NCBI GenBank assembly: GCA_964504305.1
Contig: CAZDEB010000008.1
Coordinates: 1-64,000 of the forward strand
Reading direction: 5' to 3'
Source: UBA11606 sp964504305
GTDB taxonomy: Bacteria; Actinomycetota; Acidimicrobiia; Acidimicrobiales; Aldehydirespiratoraceae
DNA length: 64,000 nucleotides
Part shown: positions 17,884-25,553 of the stretch, piece after piece
Numbering within the stretch: position 1 is the stretch's first letter
How the letters are laid out: each line of letters opens with the position of its first letter
Program-made: the position numbers and the translations under genes
Notes under the pieces: generated by a model
Seen by the model: the letters and a program-made list of their open reading frames with translations, nothing else
Database searches by the model: none
Told to the model about the DNA's origin: nothing

Positions 17884-18826
17884 CGGTCGGGTCAAGCTCC
17901 ACGCCAAACGCCCGCTGGTAGTACTCGGCAATGATCGACTGTTCGGCTGGATCGCAGGTGTTGAGAAACGACAGACGAAAGGCTGCGGCAATCCCGCCGA
18001 AGATTTCGAGGTTCTCGGCCCAACCAATAACGGTCCGAGGCGACATCACCGTCGACAGATCACCGGCTTCGAAACCAACGCGAGTCATGTTGGCCACGGC
18101 AACCATCGAGGCGATCGTCGCCAACCCTTCGTTGTTGGCGGCCAGCGCCGGCACTCGCGCCGCGACGATTGCTTGTTCGGCGTCGGGTTCCAGGTAGTCG
18201 AGTCGGGCCACGATGTCCCAACGATCCACCTGAGCCTGATTGAGCAGCTGAGTCCCGTGATAAAGGCCGCTGAGATTGCCGAGGCCGACAGTGTTGGCCG
18301 TGGCAAACAAACGAAACGATGGATGGGCTTTGAGCACTCGGTTCTGATCCAGCAAGGTGAACTTGCCGCCGCGCTCGAGCACCCGCTGGATCACGAACAT
18401 CACGTCGGGGCGCCCGGCATCGAACTCGTCGAACACCAAAGCCACCGGCCGTTGCAGCGACCACGGCAACACGCCTTCTTGGAACTCGGTTACCTGCATG
18501 CCCTCTCGCACCACAATTGCGTCCCGGCCAACGAGGTCGAGCCGCGTGATGTGACCGTCGAGGTTGACCCGCACCATCGGCCAGTTGAGCCGAGCCGCGA
18601 CCTGTTCGAGGTGAGTTGACTTGCCGGTTCCGTGACTCCCCTGAAGCAACACCCGCCGGTTGTGAACGAAACCGGCGAGGATCGCTTCGGTGACCTCGGG
18701 ATCGAACCGATACGCGGAATCGATCTCGGGGACGTGCTCGTCGGCTTCGCCAAACGCGCGGACTTTCAACGCGCTGGCAAAACCAAAAGTCGCCTCGATG
18801 TCGACCGGCTCGGTTGGTTCGAGAAT
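17876..18826 (-). CDS. cobS: CobS-like AAA+ ATPase (MoxR group), probable ATT start
   Basis: The MoxR-group AAA+ ATPase has Walker A GSHGTGKST, Walker B VALVFDEFDAGRPD and the sensor region FATANTVGLG. It matches CobS along its length (HVPEIDSAYRF, GLYHGTQ, STVMSPRTVI). The only standard start codon is TTG at 18769, which would give 297 residues. The sequence upstream of it, VDIEATFGFASALKV, still resembles the CobS N-terminus. In this frame, after an upstream stop, no ATG, GTG or TTG occurs before 18769. The ATT at 18826 overlaps the xsc stop and has AAGGA nine bases upstream, giving 316 residues, so I place the start there. It is translationally linked to xsc and to cobT. Confidence 0.87.
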   Translation of the reverse strand: MLEPTEPVDIEATFGFASALKVRAFGEADEHVPEIDSAYRFDPEVTEAILAGFVHNRRVLLQGSHGTGKSTHLEQVAARLNWPMVRVNLDGHITRLDLVGRDAIVVREGMQVTEFQEGVLPWSLQRPVALVFDEFDAGRPDVMFVIQRVLERGGKFTLLDQNRVLKAHPSFRLFATANTVGLGNLSGLYHGTQLLNQAQVDRWDIVARLDYLEPDAEQAIVAARVPALAANNEGLATIASMVAVANMTRVGFEAGDLSTVMSPRTVIGWAENLEIFGGIAAAFRLSFLNTCDPAEQSIIAEYYQRAFGVELDPTGD

Positions 18827-20592
18827 TAGACGAAATCCTTGTACTTATCGAGGTGACGCACCGGCTTGCTGAGCGCATCCTTGCGGAACGGGTCGCCCAG
18901 TTCCTTGGTGCACATGATCTCGATAACGGTGGTCTTACCGTTGTTCATCTGAGCATCGATCGCGGCCTCGAGAGCCGGACCGACCTCGTCGATATTGTCG
19001 ACTCGCACGCCTTCGGCACCCATGGACTTGGCAATCTCGGAGTAATTCTCGCCACCCTCGAGTTCGCCGGCGACGAAACGCCGACCGTAGAAGTCGACCT
19101 GGTTCTTCTTCTCGGCGCCCCAGTGGCGGTTATGGAAAACGATGGCCGTGACGGGAATGTCGTGGCGAACCGCGGTCATGATCTCGGACATGCTCATCGC
19201 CCACGCCCCGTCGCCGGCATAGGAGATGGCCGGGCGATCAGGAGCACCAGCTTTGGCCCCGATCATGGTCGGCAAGGCGTAGCCGCAGTTGCCCCAACTC
19301 ATCGGCGCAAAGAACGAACGGGGCTCCTCGAACCGTAGGTAACTGTTGGCCACCGAGTTGATGTTTCCGATGTCGGTCGAAACCATCGCCCGAGCGGGCA
19401 TGGCATTTTCGAGCTCACGCAGAACCTGGCGAGGATGCAGCCAGTTGCCGTCCTCGGTCTTGGCCTCTTCGATCATTTCGAGGCTGAAGTCGTCTTTTTC
19501 GTGAGTCCATTCGTCGAGCTCGGCTTCCCACGCCGCCTTTTCTTCGGCGGTTGTGGCGGCTCGCTCGTCGCGGGTCGAGTCGCACGCAAGGGTCTTGGCG
19601 TCGAGGCGTTCGAGGATGGCTTTGGCGGCCGCTCCCGCGTCGCCGCAGATCCCGACCTGAACCTTCTTGACCAGGCCCAACATCTTCTGATCGGCGTCGA
19701 CCTGGATGATCTTGGCCTCTTTGGGCCAGTAATCCATGTCGTGTTGAGGGAGAGTGCCGAAGGGGCCCAGACGAGTCCCGAGCGCCAGCACCACATCGGC
19801 CTTGGCGATCAGTTTCATGGCCGCCTTGGACCCTTGGTAACCCAGCGGGCCGGTCCACTGCGGATGGCTGGCTGGGAACGAGTCGTTGTGGAGGTAAGAG
19901 TTGACGACCGGGCAGCCGAGACGTTCGGCAAGGGCCACGGCTTCGTCCATGGCATCACCCATCACCACGCCGCCGCCACTAACCATCACCGGGAACTCGG
20001 CTTGGGCCAGCAACTCGGCTGCTTCGTTGAGAGTGCGCTCGCCGCCCGGGCCACGATCGAGTCGCATTGGCTCGGGAATCTCGACATCGATGTCGCCGTA
20101 GAAACGGTCGCGGGGGATGTTGAGTTGGGTCGGGCCGATCTCTGACATCGCCCGGTCGAAACACCGGCCGGTGATCTCGGCCATGCGGTTCTCGTTGACG
20201 ATGTGGCCTTGGTACTTGACGAACTCCTGGAACATCGGGAGCTGGTTGGCTTCTTGAAAGCCACCAAGACCGATTCCCATCGTGCCGGTCTCGGGGGTGA
20301 TCATCACTACCGGGCTATGGGCCCAGAACGCCGCGGCGATCGCCGTCACACAGTTGGAGATGCCGGGACCGTTTTGACCAATGACCACACCGTGACGGCC
20401 ACTGACCCGAGCAAAGCCGTCGGCCATGTGGGCCGCTCCTTGTTCGTGCACCACCGGTACGAGTCGGATACCGGCCGGAGCGAAAATGTCCATCGCGTCC
20501 ATGAAGGCGCTGCCCATGATGCCGAAAGTGGTGGTTACGCCATTGGCGACCAACGTCTCGACAAAGGCCTCGCTCGGTGTCATACGAGTCAT
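18826..20592 (-). CDS. xsc: Sulfoacetaldehyde acetyltransferase
   Basis: Xsc is a thiamine-diphosphate enzyme that splits sulfoacetaldehyde with phosphate into acetyl phosphate and sulfite. The 588-residue protein has the three-domain TPP fold: the catalytic Glu region VVHEQGAAHMADG near 47-59 and GDGAWAMSMSEIMT in the C-terminal TPP-binding part. The stretches SWGNCGYALPT and NRHWGAEKKNQVDFYGRRF are characteristic of Xsc rather than acetolactate synthase. GGGGG six bases before the ATG serves as the SD. It is the first gene of the run xsc-cobS-cobT-aldehyde dehydrogenase, and pta and tpa lie nearby. Confidence 0.95.
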   Translation of the reverse strand: MTRMTPSEAFVETLVANGVTTTFGIMGSAFMDAMDIFAPAGIRLVPVVHEQGAAHMADGFARVSGRHGVVIGQNGPGISNCVTAIAAAFWAHSPVVMITPETGTMGIGLGGFQEANQLPMFQEFVKYQGHIVNENRMAEITGRCFDRAMSEIGPTQLNIPRDRFYGDIDVEIPEPMRLDRGPGGERTLNEAAELLAQAEFPVMVSGGGVVMGDAMDEAVALAERLGCPVVNSYLHNDSFPASHPQWTGPLGYQGSKAAMKLIAKADVVLALGTRLGPFGTLPQHDMDYWPKEAKIIQVDADQKMLGLVKKVQVGICGDAGAAAKAILERLDAKTLACDSTRDERAATTAEEKAAWEAELDEWTHEKDDFSLEMIEEAKTEDGNWLHPRQVLRELENAMPARAMVSTDIGNINSVANSYLRFEEPRSFFAPMSWGNCGYALPTMIGAKAGAPDRPAISYAGDGAWAMSMSEIMTAVRHDIPVTAIVFHNRHWGAEKKNQVDFYGRRFVAGELEGGENYSEIAKSMGAEGVRVDNIDEVGPALEAAIDAQMNNGKTTVIEIMCTKELGDPFRKDALSKPVRHLDKYKDFV

Positions 20593-20676
20593 TAGGTACC
20601 CCCGGTTTGGTTGACCCCTCGCGAGTGAGAGGCTCTAACAGAATTGCAATATCTTATCGCGGCTCGGTGTCGCGTG

Positions 20677-21249
20677 TCACGCGCCGGATTCGAGCTGGAA
20701 AATTCCTGCGACCAACAAGTCGACCAAGCCGGAGAAACTCTCGTCTAGGTCGTGAGGGTGCGGGTGGCCGTCGCCGGATTCGAGGTGAGCGAAGCCATGA
20801 AAGGCGCTCCGCAGCCCGCGCGCTACATGGATCCGTTGACCATCGGTGAGGCCGAAGGAACCGAGCGCTAGAGCAATGATGGTGACGATTCGTTCGACCG
20901 CGTCTTCGAGTTCGGCGTCGCCAGCGCAGGGATAGCGATCGGTCGCGGCATACAGACCCGGCGACTCCCGAACCACTCCTCGCCACGCGTCGCCCACCGC
21001 TCGTACGGCGTCGGGCCCCGACACGCCGATGGCGGCGTCGCTGAGGCGCTCGGCCAACAGCTCGCGACCTCGCAAACCAAGACTGCGAATGAGATCGTCG
21101 TAGCCGTCCACGTGACGGTAAAGAGCCGGCTGCCGGACTCCCAACCTGGCCGCAACTTTGGTGAGAGTGACGGCGTCGAGGCCTTCCTCATCGGCGAGCG
21201 CCGCCGCCTCGTCGATGACTTTTGTGCTGTCTAGTGCGATTCGCGCCAT
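20677..21249 (-). CDS. TetR-family transcriptional regulator
   Basis: The 190-residue protein has an N-terminal TetR-type helix-turn-helix: VIDEAAALADEEGLDAVTL then ARLGVRQPALYRHVDGYDDL (about residues 10-55). The C-terminal region resembles the WHG/TetR_C-type ligand domain. It stands between the tauABC-pta and xsc transcripts in the same orientation, so it is a likely local regulator of sulfonate use; the ligand is unknown. The start has no SD, but TACCAT lies seven bases before the ATG, a possible leaderless -10 box. Confidence 0.9.
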   Translation of the reverse strand: MARIALDSTKVIDEAAALADEEGLDAVTLTKVAARLGVRQPALYRHVDGYDDLIRSLGLRGRELLAERLSDAAIGVSGPDAVRAVGDAWRGVVRESPGLYAATDRYPCAGDAELEDAVERIVTIIALALGSFGLTDGQRIHVARGLRSAFHGFAHLESGDGHPHPHDLDESFSGLVDLLVAGIFQLESGA

Positions 21250-21280
21250 TGGTTAGATGGTATCGGGGCGCGAGGTGGCC

Positions 21281-21462
21281 TCACGAAGCGTCAGAGCTAG
21301 GCGACCAGCCCCACAATGCCAACGGCATCAAGACGCCGACCCCCACGAACCGTGCCCATTCCGGGTCGACCTTGCCGAACGCCGCGCCCCGATCGCCGCG
21401 CCGACGAGCATCACCGGCGTGAACTCGGCAAACCGGATGAGCGGTTGGGTCGAGCAGGCCGT
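21281..21462 (-). pseudogene. Frameshifted membrane-protein remnant downstream of pta
   Basis: Right after the pta stop the minus strand reads in one frame QPLIRFAEFTPVMLVGAAIG and then, after a frame change, AAFGKVDPEWARFVGVGV followed by LMPLALWGWSPSSDAS and a stop at 21281. Dropping one CG from GGGGCGCGGCG joins the two into a continuous, protein-like C-terminus with two hydrophobic segments. There is no start codon upstream and the frame is closed by a stop at 21490 within pta. I read it as a 5'-truncated, frameshifted relic. I do not recognise the family. Confidence 0.4.
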
Positions 21463-21463
21463 G

Positions 21464-22384
21464 TCAATTGGCGGCTTGGAGGGATGCGATCACTGCGACG
21501 TTGACGATGTCATCGGCGCTGCAGCCTCGACTGAGGTCGTGCAACACGCCATCGAGGCCCTGTAGGAGCGGCCCGAACGCTTGCGCGCCTCCGAGGCGCT
21601 CCGTGATCTTGTACGCGATGTTGCCGCTGTCGAGATCAGGGAACACGAAGACGTTGGCGTGACCGGCCACCGGCGAATCCGGGGCCTTCGCTTCGGCCAC
21701 GGCCGGAACCCAAGCAGCGTCGAACTGCAGCTCGCCGTCGACCGCCAGGTCGGGAGCCTGCTCACGGACAAGCGCCGTGGCCTCGATCACCTTGTCGACG
21801 CGGGGGTGCTGGGCGCTGCCCTTCGTGGAGAACGAGAGCATCGCGACCTGGGGCTCCTCCCCTGCCAGCTGCGCGAACGACGCCGCGCTCGAGATGGCGA
21901 CCGACGCAAGCTGTTCGGCAGTGGGATCGGGCAACACACCACAATCGCCGTAGACCAGCGGTCGACCATCAGGCAGCACGAAGAAGAAGCAACTGCTGAC
22001 CGCGCTCACGTCGGGCGAAACCTCGAGGATGCGAAGGCCCGCTCGGATGACGTCGCCGGTCGGGCGGGTGGCTCCGCCGACCGCACCGGCGGCCCATCCG
22101 GTCTTGACGAGCGCGGTCGCGATCGTGAGCGGGTCATGGGGATCGAGCGAGCGCCCGGCCCACGGGCCGTCCGTCGCCGCCGCGAGGCGTTCGACGAGTG
22201 CCTCAGCCGCCGGATGACCGGCGTGGGTCAGGCTCGCGAGGTCGCGCCCGATCACGATCGCCTCAGCGAGCCCCTCTGCGTTGAGGCGGTCGGCGGCCTC
22301 GTGCGAGCGCGGGTCGTCATCGGCCAGCAAGATCCGTCGGGGCGCGGCAGCGGCCCGTCGATACCAGTCATCGAGCACGCTCAC
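21464..22384 (-). CDS. pta: Phosphate acetyltransferase
   Basis: The 306-residue protein is a short, single-domain Pta of the PTA/PTB family. It converts acetyl phosphate and CoA to acetyl-CoA, draining the Xsc product into central metabolism. Family landmarks are VGGATRPTGDVIRAGL, VYGDCGVLPDPTAEQLA, MLSFSTKGSAQHP, DGELQFDAAWVPAVAE and NVFVFPDLDSGNIAYK. The start is GTG. It follows tauC by 12 bp, so tauABC-pta form one transcript. Pta of this short type is a common companion of Xsc. Confidence 0.94.
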   Translation of the reverse strand: MSVLDDWYRRAAAAPRRILLADDDPRSHEAADRLNAEGLAEAIVIGRDLASLTHAGHPAAEALVERLAAATDGPWAGRSLDPHDPLTIATALVKTGWAAGAVGGATRPTGDVIRAGLRILEVSPDVSAVSSCFFFVLPDGRPLVYGDCGVLPDPTAEQLASVAISSAASFAQLAGEEPQVAMLSFSTKGSAQHPRVDKVIEATALVREQAPDLAVDGELQFDAAWVPAVAEAKAPDSPVAGHANVFVFPDLDSGNIAYKITERLGGAQAFGPLLQGLDGVLHDLSRGCSADDIVNVAVIASLQAAN

Positions 22385-22396
22385 GACAATCGGCGA

Positions 22397-23437
22397 TCAG
22401 CCTTTGCCCCGCCACGGGATCAGCTTGGACTCGAGGAACCTCAGGAGAATGTCCATGAGCACACCCAGCACGGCGATCACGATGATGCCGACGACGATCA
22501 CGTCGAGCCGAAAGAACGGGCGAGCAGCGAAGATCATGGCACCGAGACCATCTTGTGAACCGATGATCTCGGCGGCAACGAGCGTGCCCCACGAGACGCC
22601 GAGAGCGACGCGGAAGCCGGTGAAGAGCTCCGGAAGGGCGTTGGGGAGCAGAACCCGGAACAGCAACTGACGCTTGCTCGCTCCGAGCGAATACGCCGCT
22701 CGAATCTTCGACAGGCTGGCGGCCTGAACGCCTGAGCGCGACGCGATGATCATGATCCACAGACTGGCAAAGATGAGCAGTGGGACCGCTGAAGCGTCGC
22801 CGATCCCGAAGATGAGGATGAAGAGCGGAATCAGCGCCAGTGGCGGGATCGGTCGCAGCATCTCGACTGGCGTGTCGAAGAATCCTCGAGCGCGGCTCGA
22901 GAGGCCCATGGCGAAACCGATCGGGACACCGAACAAGGTGCCGAAGCCCATTCCCTTGAGCACCCGCACGAGACTGGCCTTGGTGTGTTCCCAGAGAGTG
23001 ATTCCCCGGAAGCCTTCACCGTTCAGCTCGCCGAATGTGTTCCAGGTGTCGCGGAGCGACGGGAACTGCAGCGGGCTGACGAGCTGGGAGTACGAAGCCT
23101 TGCACTCATCGCTCTGACTACAGATTGAGATCCGCTGCTTGTCGCTCAGATCGTCGTAGGTCACGCCGTCCTCAGCGAGTGAATCGGGGACCGCGATCAG
23201 ATCACTCGACAGACCCCATGCCTGGGTGGAGAGGAACCAAAAGGCGATAACCAAGACGAGCGAAAGCAGGCTCCACAACGGCAGGCTCCGTACCGCGCTG
23301 GAGTCACCGAAGGTGACCGTCTTGCGCTGGTCGTTGCCCGAGTTGAAGAACTTCGCCGACCAGCGCAGCTTGTCAGCCATCTCGAGCGTGTCCCCATCAC
23401 GCACCCCGCTCGCGCCAGTACCCATCGAACCGGTCAT
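22397..23437 (-). CDS. tauC: Taurine-type ABC transporter permease
   Basis: This is an inner-membrane permease of the TauC/SsuC (BPD_transp_1) family, 346 residues. The EAA-type loop is seen as AAYSLGASKRQLLFRVLLPNA, which couples to the ATPase. It is longer than the usual ~270 residues. A hydrophilic N-terminus of about 50 residues precedes the first membrane helix (about 52-72). An extra extracytoplasmic segment of about 45 residues, with two cysteines at 106 and 112, lies before the core that begins near FPSLRDTWNTF. It overlaps tauB by one base (TGATG). Confidence 0.9.
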   Translation of the reverse strand: MTGSMGTGASGVRDGDTLEMADKLRWSAKFFNSGNDQRKTVTFGDSSAVRSLPLWSLLSLVLVIAFWFLSTQAWGLSSDLIAVPDSLAEDGVTYDDLSDKQRISICSQSDECKASYSQLVSPLQFPSLRDTWNTFGELNGEGFRGITLWEHTKASLVRVLKGMGFGTLFGVPIGFAMGLSSRARGFFDTPVEMLRPIPPLALIPLFILIFGIGDASAVPLLIFASLWIMIIASRSGVQAASLSKIRAAYSLGASKRQLLFRVLLPNALPELFTGFRVALGVSWGTLVAAEIIGSQDGLGAMIFAARPFFRLDVIVVGIIVIAVLGVLMDILLRFLESKLIPWRGKG

Positions 23438-24243
23438 CAGGCGGCTCCTTCCGTACGACCCATGATCTCCTCTTCCATCTCCCAGATGATGTTGAGGATC
23501 TCCTCACTCTTGGCGCGGAACTCGGGCGATCGTTTGAGCTCGCGGGCGTCCATGGTGAGGCCCTGTTCGGCAAACGGGAGCGAGTAGTCCTGGTCGACGC
23601 GACCTGGGCGCGGCGCCATCACGAAGAGGCGATCCCCGAGGTACAGCGCCTCTTCGACGGAGTGGGTGACCAAGATGATGGTCTTCCCCGTCTCCTTCCA
23701 GAGCTCGAGGATCAGACTCTGCATCTTCTCGCGGGTGAGCGCGTCGAGTGCGCCCAGAGGCTCGTCCATCAAGATGACATCAGGGTCGTTGGCGAGGCAG
23801 CGGGCGAGCGCAACACGCTGCTGCATGCCGCCGGAGAGTTCATAGATCCGTTTGTCGCCGAAACCACCGAGGCCGACGATCTCGAGGAGTTCTTGAGCCC
23901 TCGCACCGAATCCGGCCTTGTCGTCGCGATTCATTCGCGGACCGAAGGTGATGTTCTGCTCGACGGTGAGCCACTCGAAGAGTGCGCCTTGCTGGAACAC
24001 CATGCCGCGGTGCTTGTCGGGACCCGTGATGAGGTCGCCACTCAGCGTCACAGTGCCGCCGGTGGGCGCCAGGAAGCCGGCAAGAATGTTGAGCAGGGTG
24101 GTCTTTCCACAGCCCGACGGCCCCAGGAGCGACAACAGTCGTCCGCCCTCGAGATCAAAAGAGACATTGCTGAGCGCGTGCACATCCGTGCCGCCGGGAA
24201 CGTCGTACACCATGTCGACGTTCTTGACCGATAGATCCTTCAC
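23437..24243 (-). CDS. tauB: Taurine-type ABC transporter ATP-binding protein
   Basis: The 268-residue cytosolic ATPase of the TauB/SsuB family has Walker A GPSGCGKTT near 40-48, the signature LSGGMQQRVALARCL near 144-158, Walker B VILMDEP near 164-170 and switch His in LVTHSVEEA. It powers import with tauC and tauA. The start follows tauA by 116 bp, and the stop overlaps the tauC ATG. Confidence 0.94.
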   Translation of the reverse strand: MKDLSVKNVDMVYDVPGGTDVHALSNVSFDLEGGRLLSLLGPSGCGKTTLLNILAGFLAPTGGTVTLSGDLITGPDKHRGMVFQQGALFEWLTVEQNITFGPRMNRDDKAGFGARAQELLEIVGLGGFGDKRIYELSGGMQQRVALARCLANDPDVILMDEPLGALDALTREKMQSLILELWKETGKTIILVTHSVEEALYLGDRLFVMAPRPGRVDQDYSLPFAEQGLTMDARELKRSPEFRAKSEEILNIIWEMEEEIMGRTEGAA

Positions 24244-24359
24244 TGGTCCCCCCAGATCGAGTGGTTGTAGTTGTCGAACTGACAGCGGCGCCGAGGCGAG
24301 CCCCGGCGCCGCTCATCAATTCTTTGGATCAGCGGGCTAACCCGCCGAACAAATCCGAA

Positions 24360-25409
24360 TCAGCCTTTGGCTGCTTCGAGGTAACTGGTGTCGACGGCGC
24401 CGGCGAAATCGCCGATTGCGGGCTCGCCACCGCCGAGTTCGGCGAGCGTCTCAACCTGGCCCTGCATGGCCGTGGCGACGTTGCCGCCGAGCCAGTCAGC
24501 GCCCAGCTGCTCGTCGATGGTCGGGAAGGCGAACCAGAGGTCGCCGCCGAGGAAGTTGGCGACGTCTTCCATGCCGGCCGCGGCCGCGATGGTCGGGTTC
24601 TGACCTTCCATGTCGGCCGCCCAAGCATCGTTGAAGTCCTGCGTGGCCTGCAAGAATGCCGAAACAGCATCGGCGTGAGCCTCACCATAAGCGGTGGGGA
24701 TCGAGACGATGTCGTAAGTGAAGATGCCAATGCCCTCGTGCTCAGCGCCGGTCATGATGACGTTTCCGCCACCCTCGATCATGTTGACAACCGAGCCGCC
24801 GAATGCACAGCCGACGTCGATGTCGCCGGCTTCCATCGCCGCTGCGGTGGTTGCGCCACCCTCAGCCTGCACGATGTTGAGACCGGCGATGTCGACACCG
24901 AGGTGATCCATCATGGTGAGCATCTTGTAATGGGTCACGTTGCCGAACGGTGTCATGACGGTTGCCCCGTCAAGAACTTCGGCCGCGTTCTCCTGGGTGA
25001 CACCGAGGTCACCGCGGGCAACACAGTTGTCGGCCTCGCTGTAGGACACGGCGATACCGACGAGCTTGAGGTCGGCGCCACCGTTGATCGCACCAGCGAA
25101 CGGGGTAAGACCCTGTGAGTACGAAATATCGACATCGCCGGCAATCATGGCTTCGGACATTTCGCCACCGCTGTTGAACGGCAACCAGTTGATCGTGGCA
25201 CCAACCGCGTCACCAAACGAACCGTCGGCCTGGCAGAACTGGTTTGGCGTCGGCCACTCGGCAAAGTAGGCAACGTTGATCTCGTCGACCGACAGACCGC
25301 CGCCGGCATCGTCCGCCGCCGAGTTGTCGCTCGTCGCGGTCGTGTCGTCGTCGCCGCAGGCGGCGGCAAACAAGCCGAACGCCATAGGGACTACAAGCAA
25401 TCGCTTCAT
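24360..25409 (-). CDS. tauA: Taurine-type ABC transporter substrate-binding lipoprotein
   Basis: The 349-residue protein is a periplasmic-type solute-binding protein of the NMT1/TauA group. Its signal peptide ends in a lipobox, LFAAAC, with lipidated Cys at 18, followed by an acidic linker. The core contains VAYFAEWPTPNQ near the N-terminus, DISYSQGLTPF and CAFGGSVVNMIE. The protein is very acidic and poor in lysine, which often marks marine proteins. GAGAGGG stands about eight bases before the ATG. The substrate taurine is inferred from the neighbours tpa, xsc and pta. Confidence 0.9.
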   Translation of the reverse strand: MKRLLVVPMAFGLFAAACGDDDTTATSDNSAADDAGGGLSVDEINVAYFAEWPTPNQFCQADGSFGDAVGATINWLPFNSGGEMSEAMIAGDVDISYSQGLTPFAGAINGGADLKLVGIAVSYSEADNCVARGDLGVTQENAAEVLDGATVMTPFGNVTHYKMLTMMDHLGVDIAGLNIVQAEGGATTAAAMEAGDIDVGCAFGGSVVNMIEGGGNVIMTGAEHEGIGIFTYDIVSIPTAYGEAHADAVSAFLQATQDFNDAWAADMEGQNPTIAAAAGMEDVANFLGGDLWFAFPTIDEQLGADWLGGNVATAMQGQVETLAELGGGEPAIGDFAGAVDTSYLEAAKG

Positions 25410-25553
25410 CTATTTATCCCTCTCCAGAGATTGATACGTGATGTCGGGTCCGATCGGATCCAACGGCTCCTGGCAACCGACAAAAGCATCCCCCGGCCGG
25501 CCAGTGGCCAAGACGGTAGTTCACTTTTGCGCGATCCCCTAGGCTTCATCGGC
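25410..25553 (-). promoter_or_regulatory. Intergenic region between tpa and tauA
   Basis: This 144-bp gap probably holds the tauA promoter. A perfect 10-bp palindrome TCCGATCGGA lies at 25449-25458, about 40 bp before the tauA ATG, and could be an operator. It does not match the palindrome upstream of tpa. No clear -35/-10 pair or intrinsic terminator was found. Confidence 0.25.

Noticed and set aside
21464..25409. tauABC-pta as a recently transferred island
   Set aside because: The genes seem to differ a little in codon style from their neighbours, but I could not measure this, and no integrase, att-like repeat or tRNA gene flanks the region.
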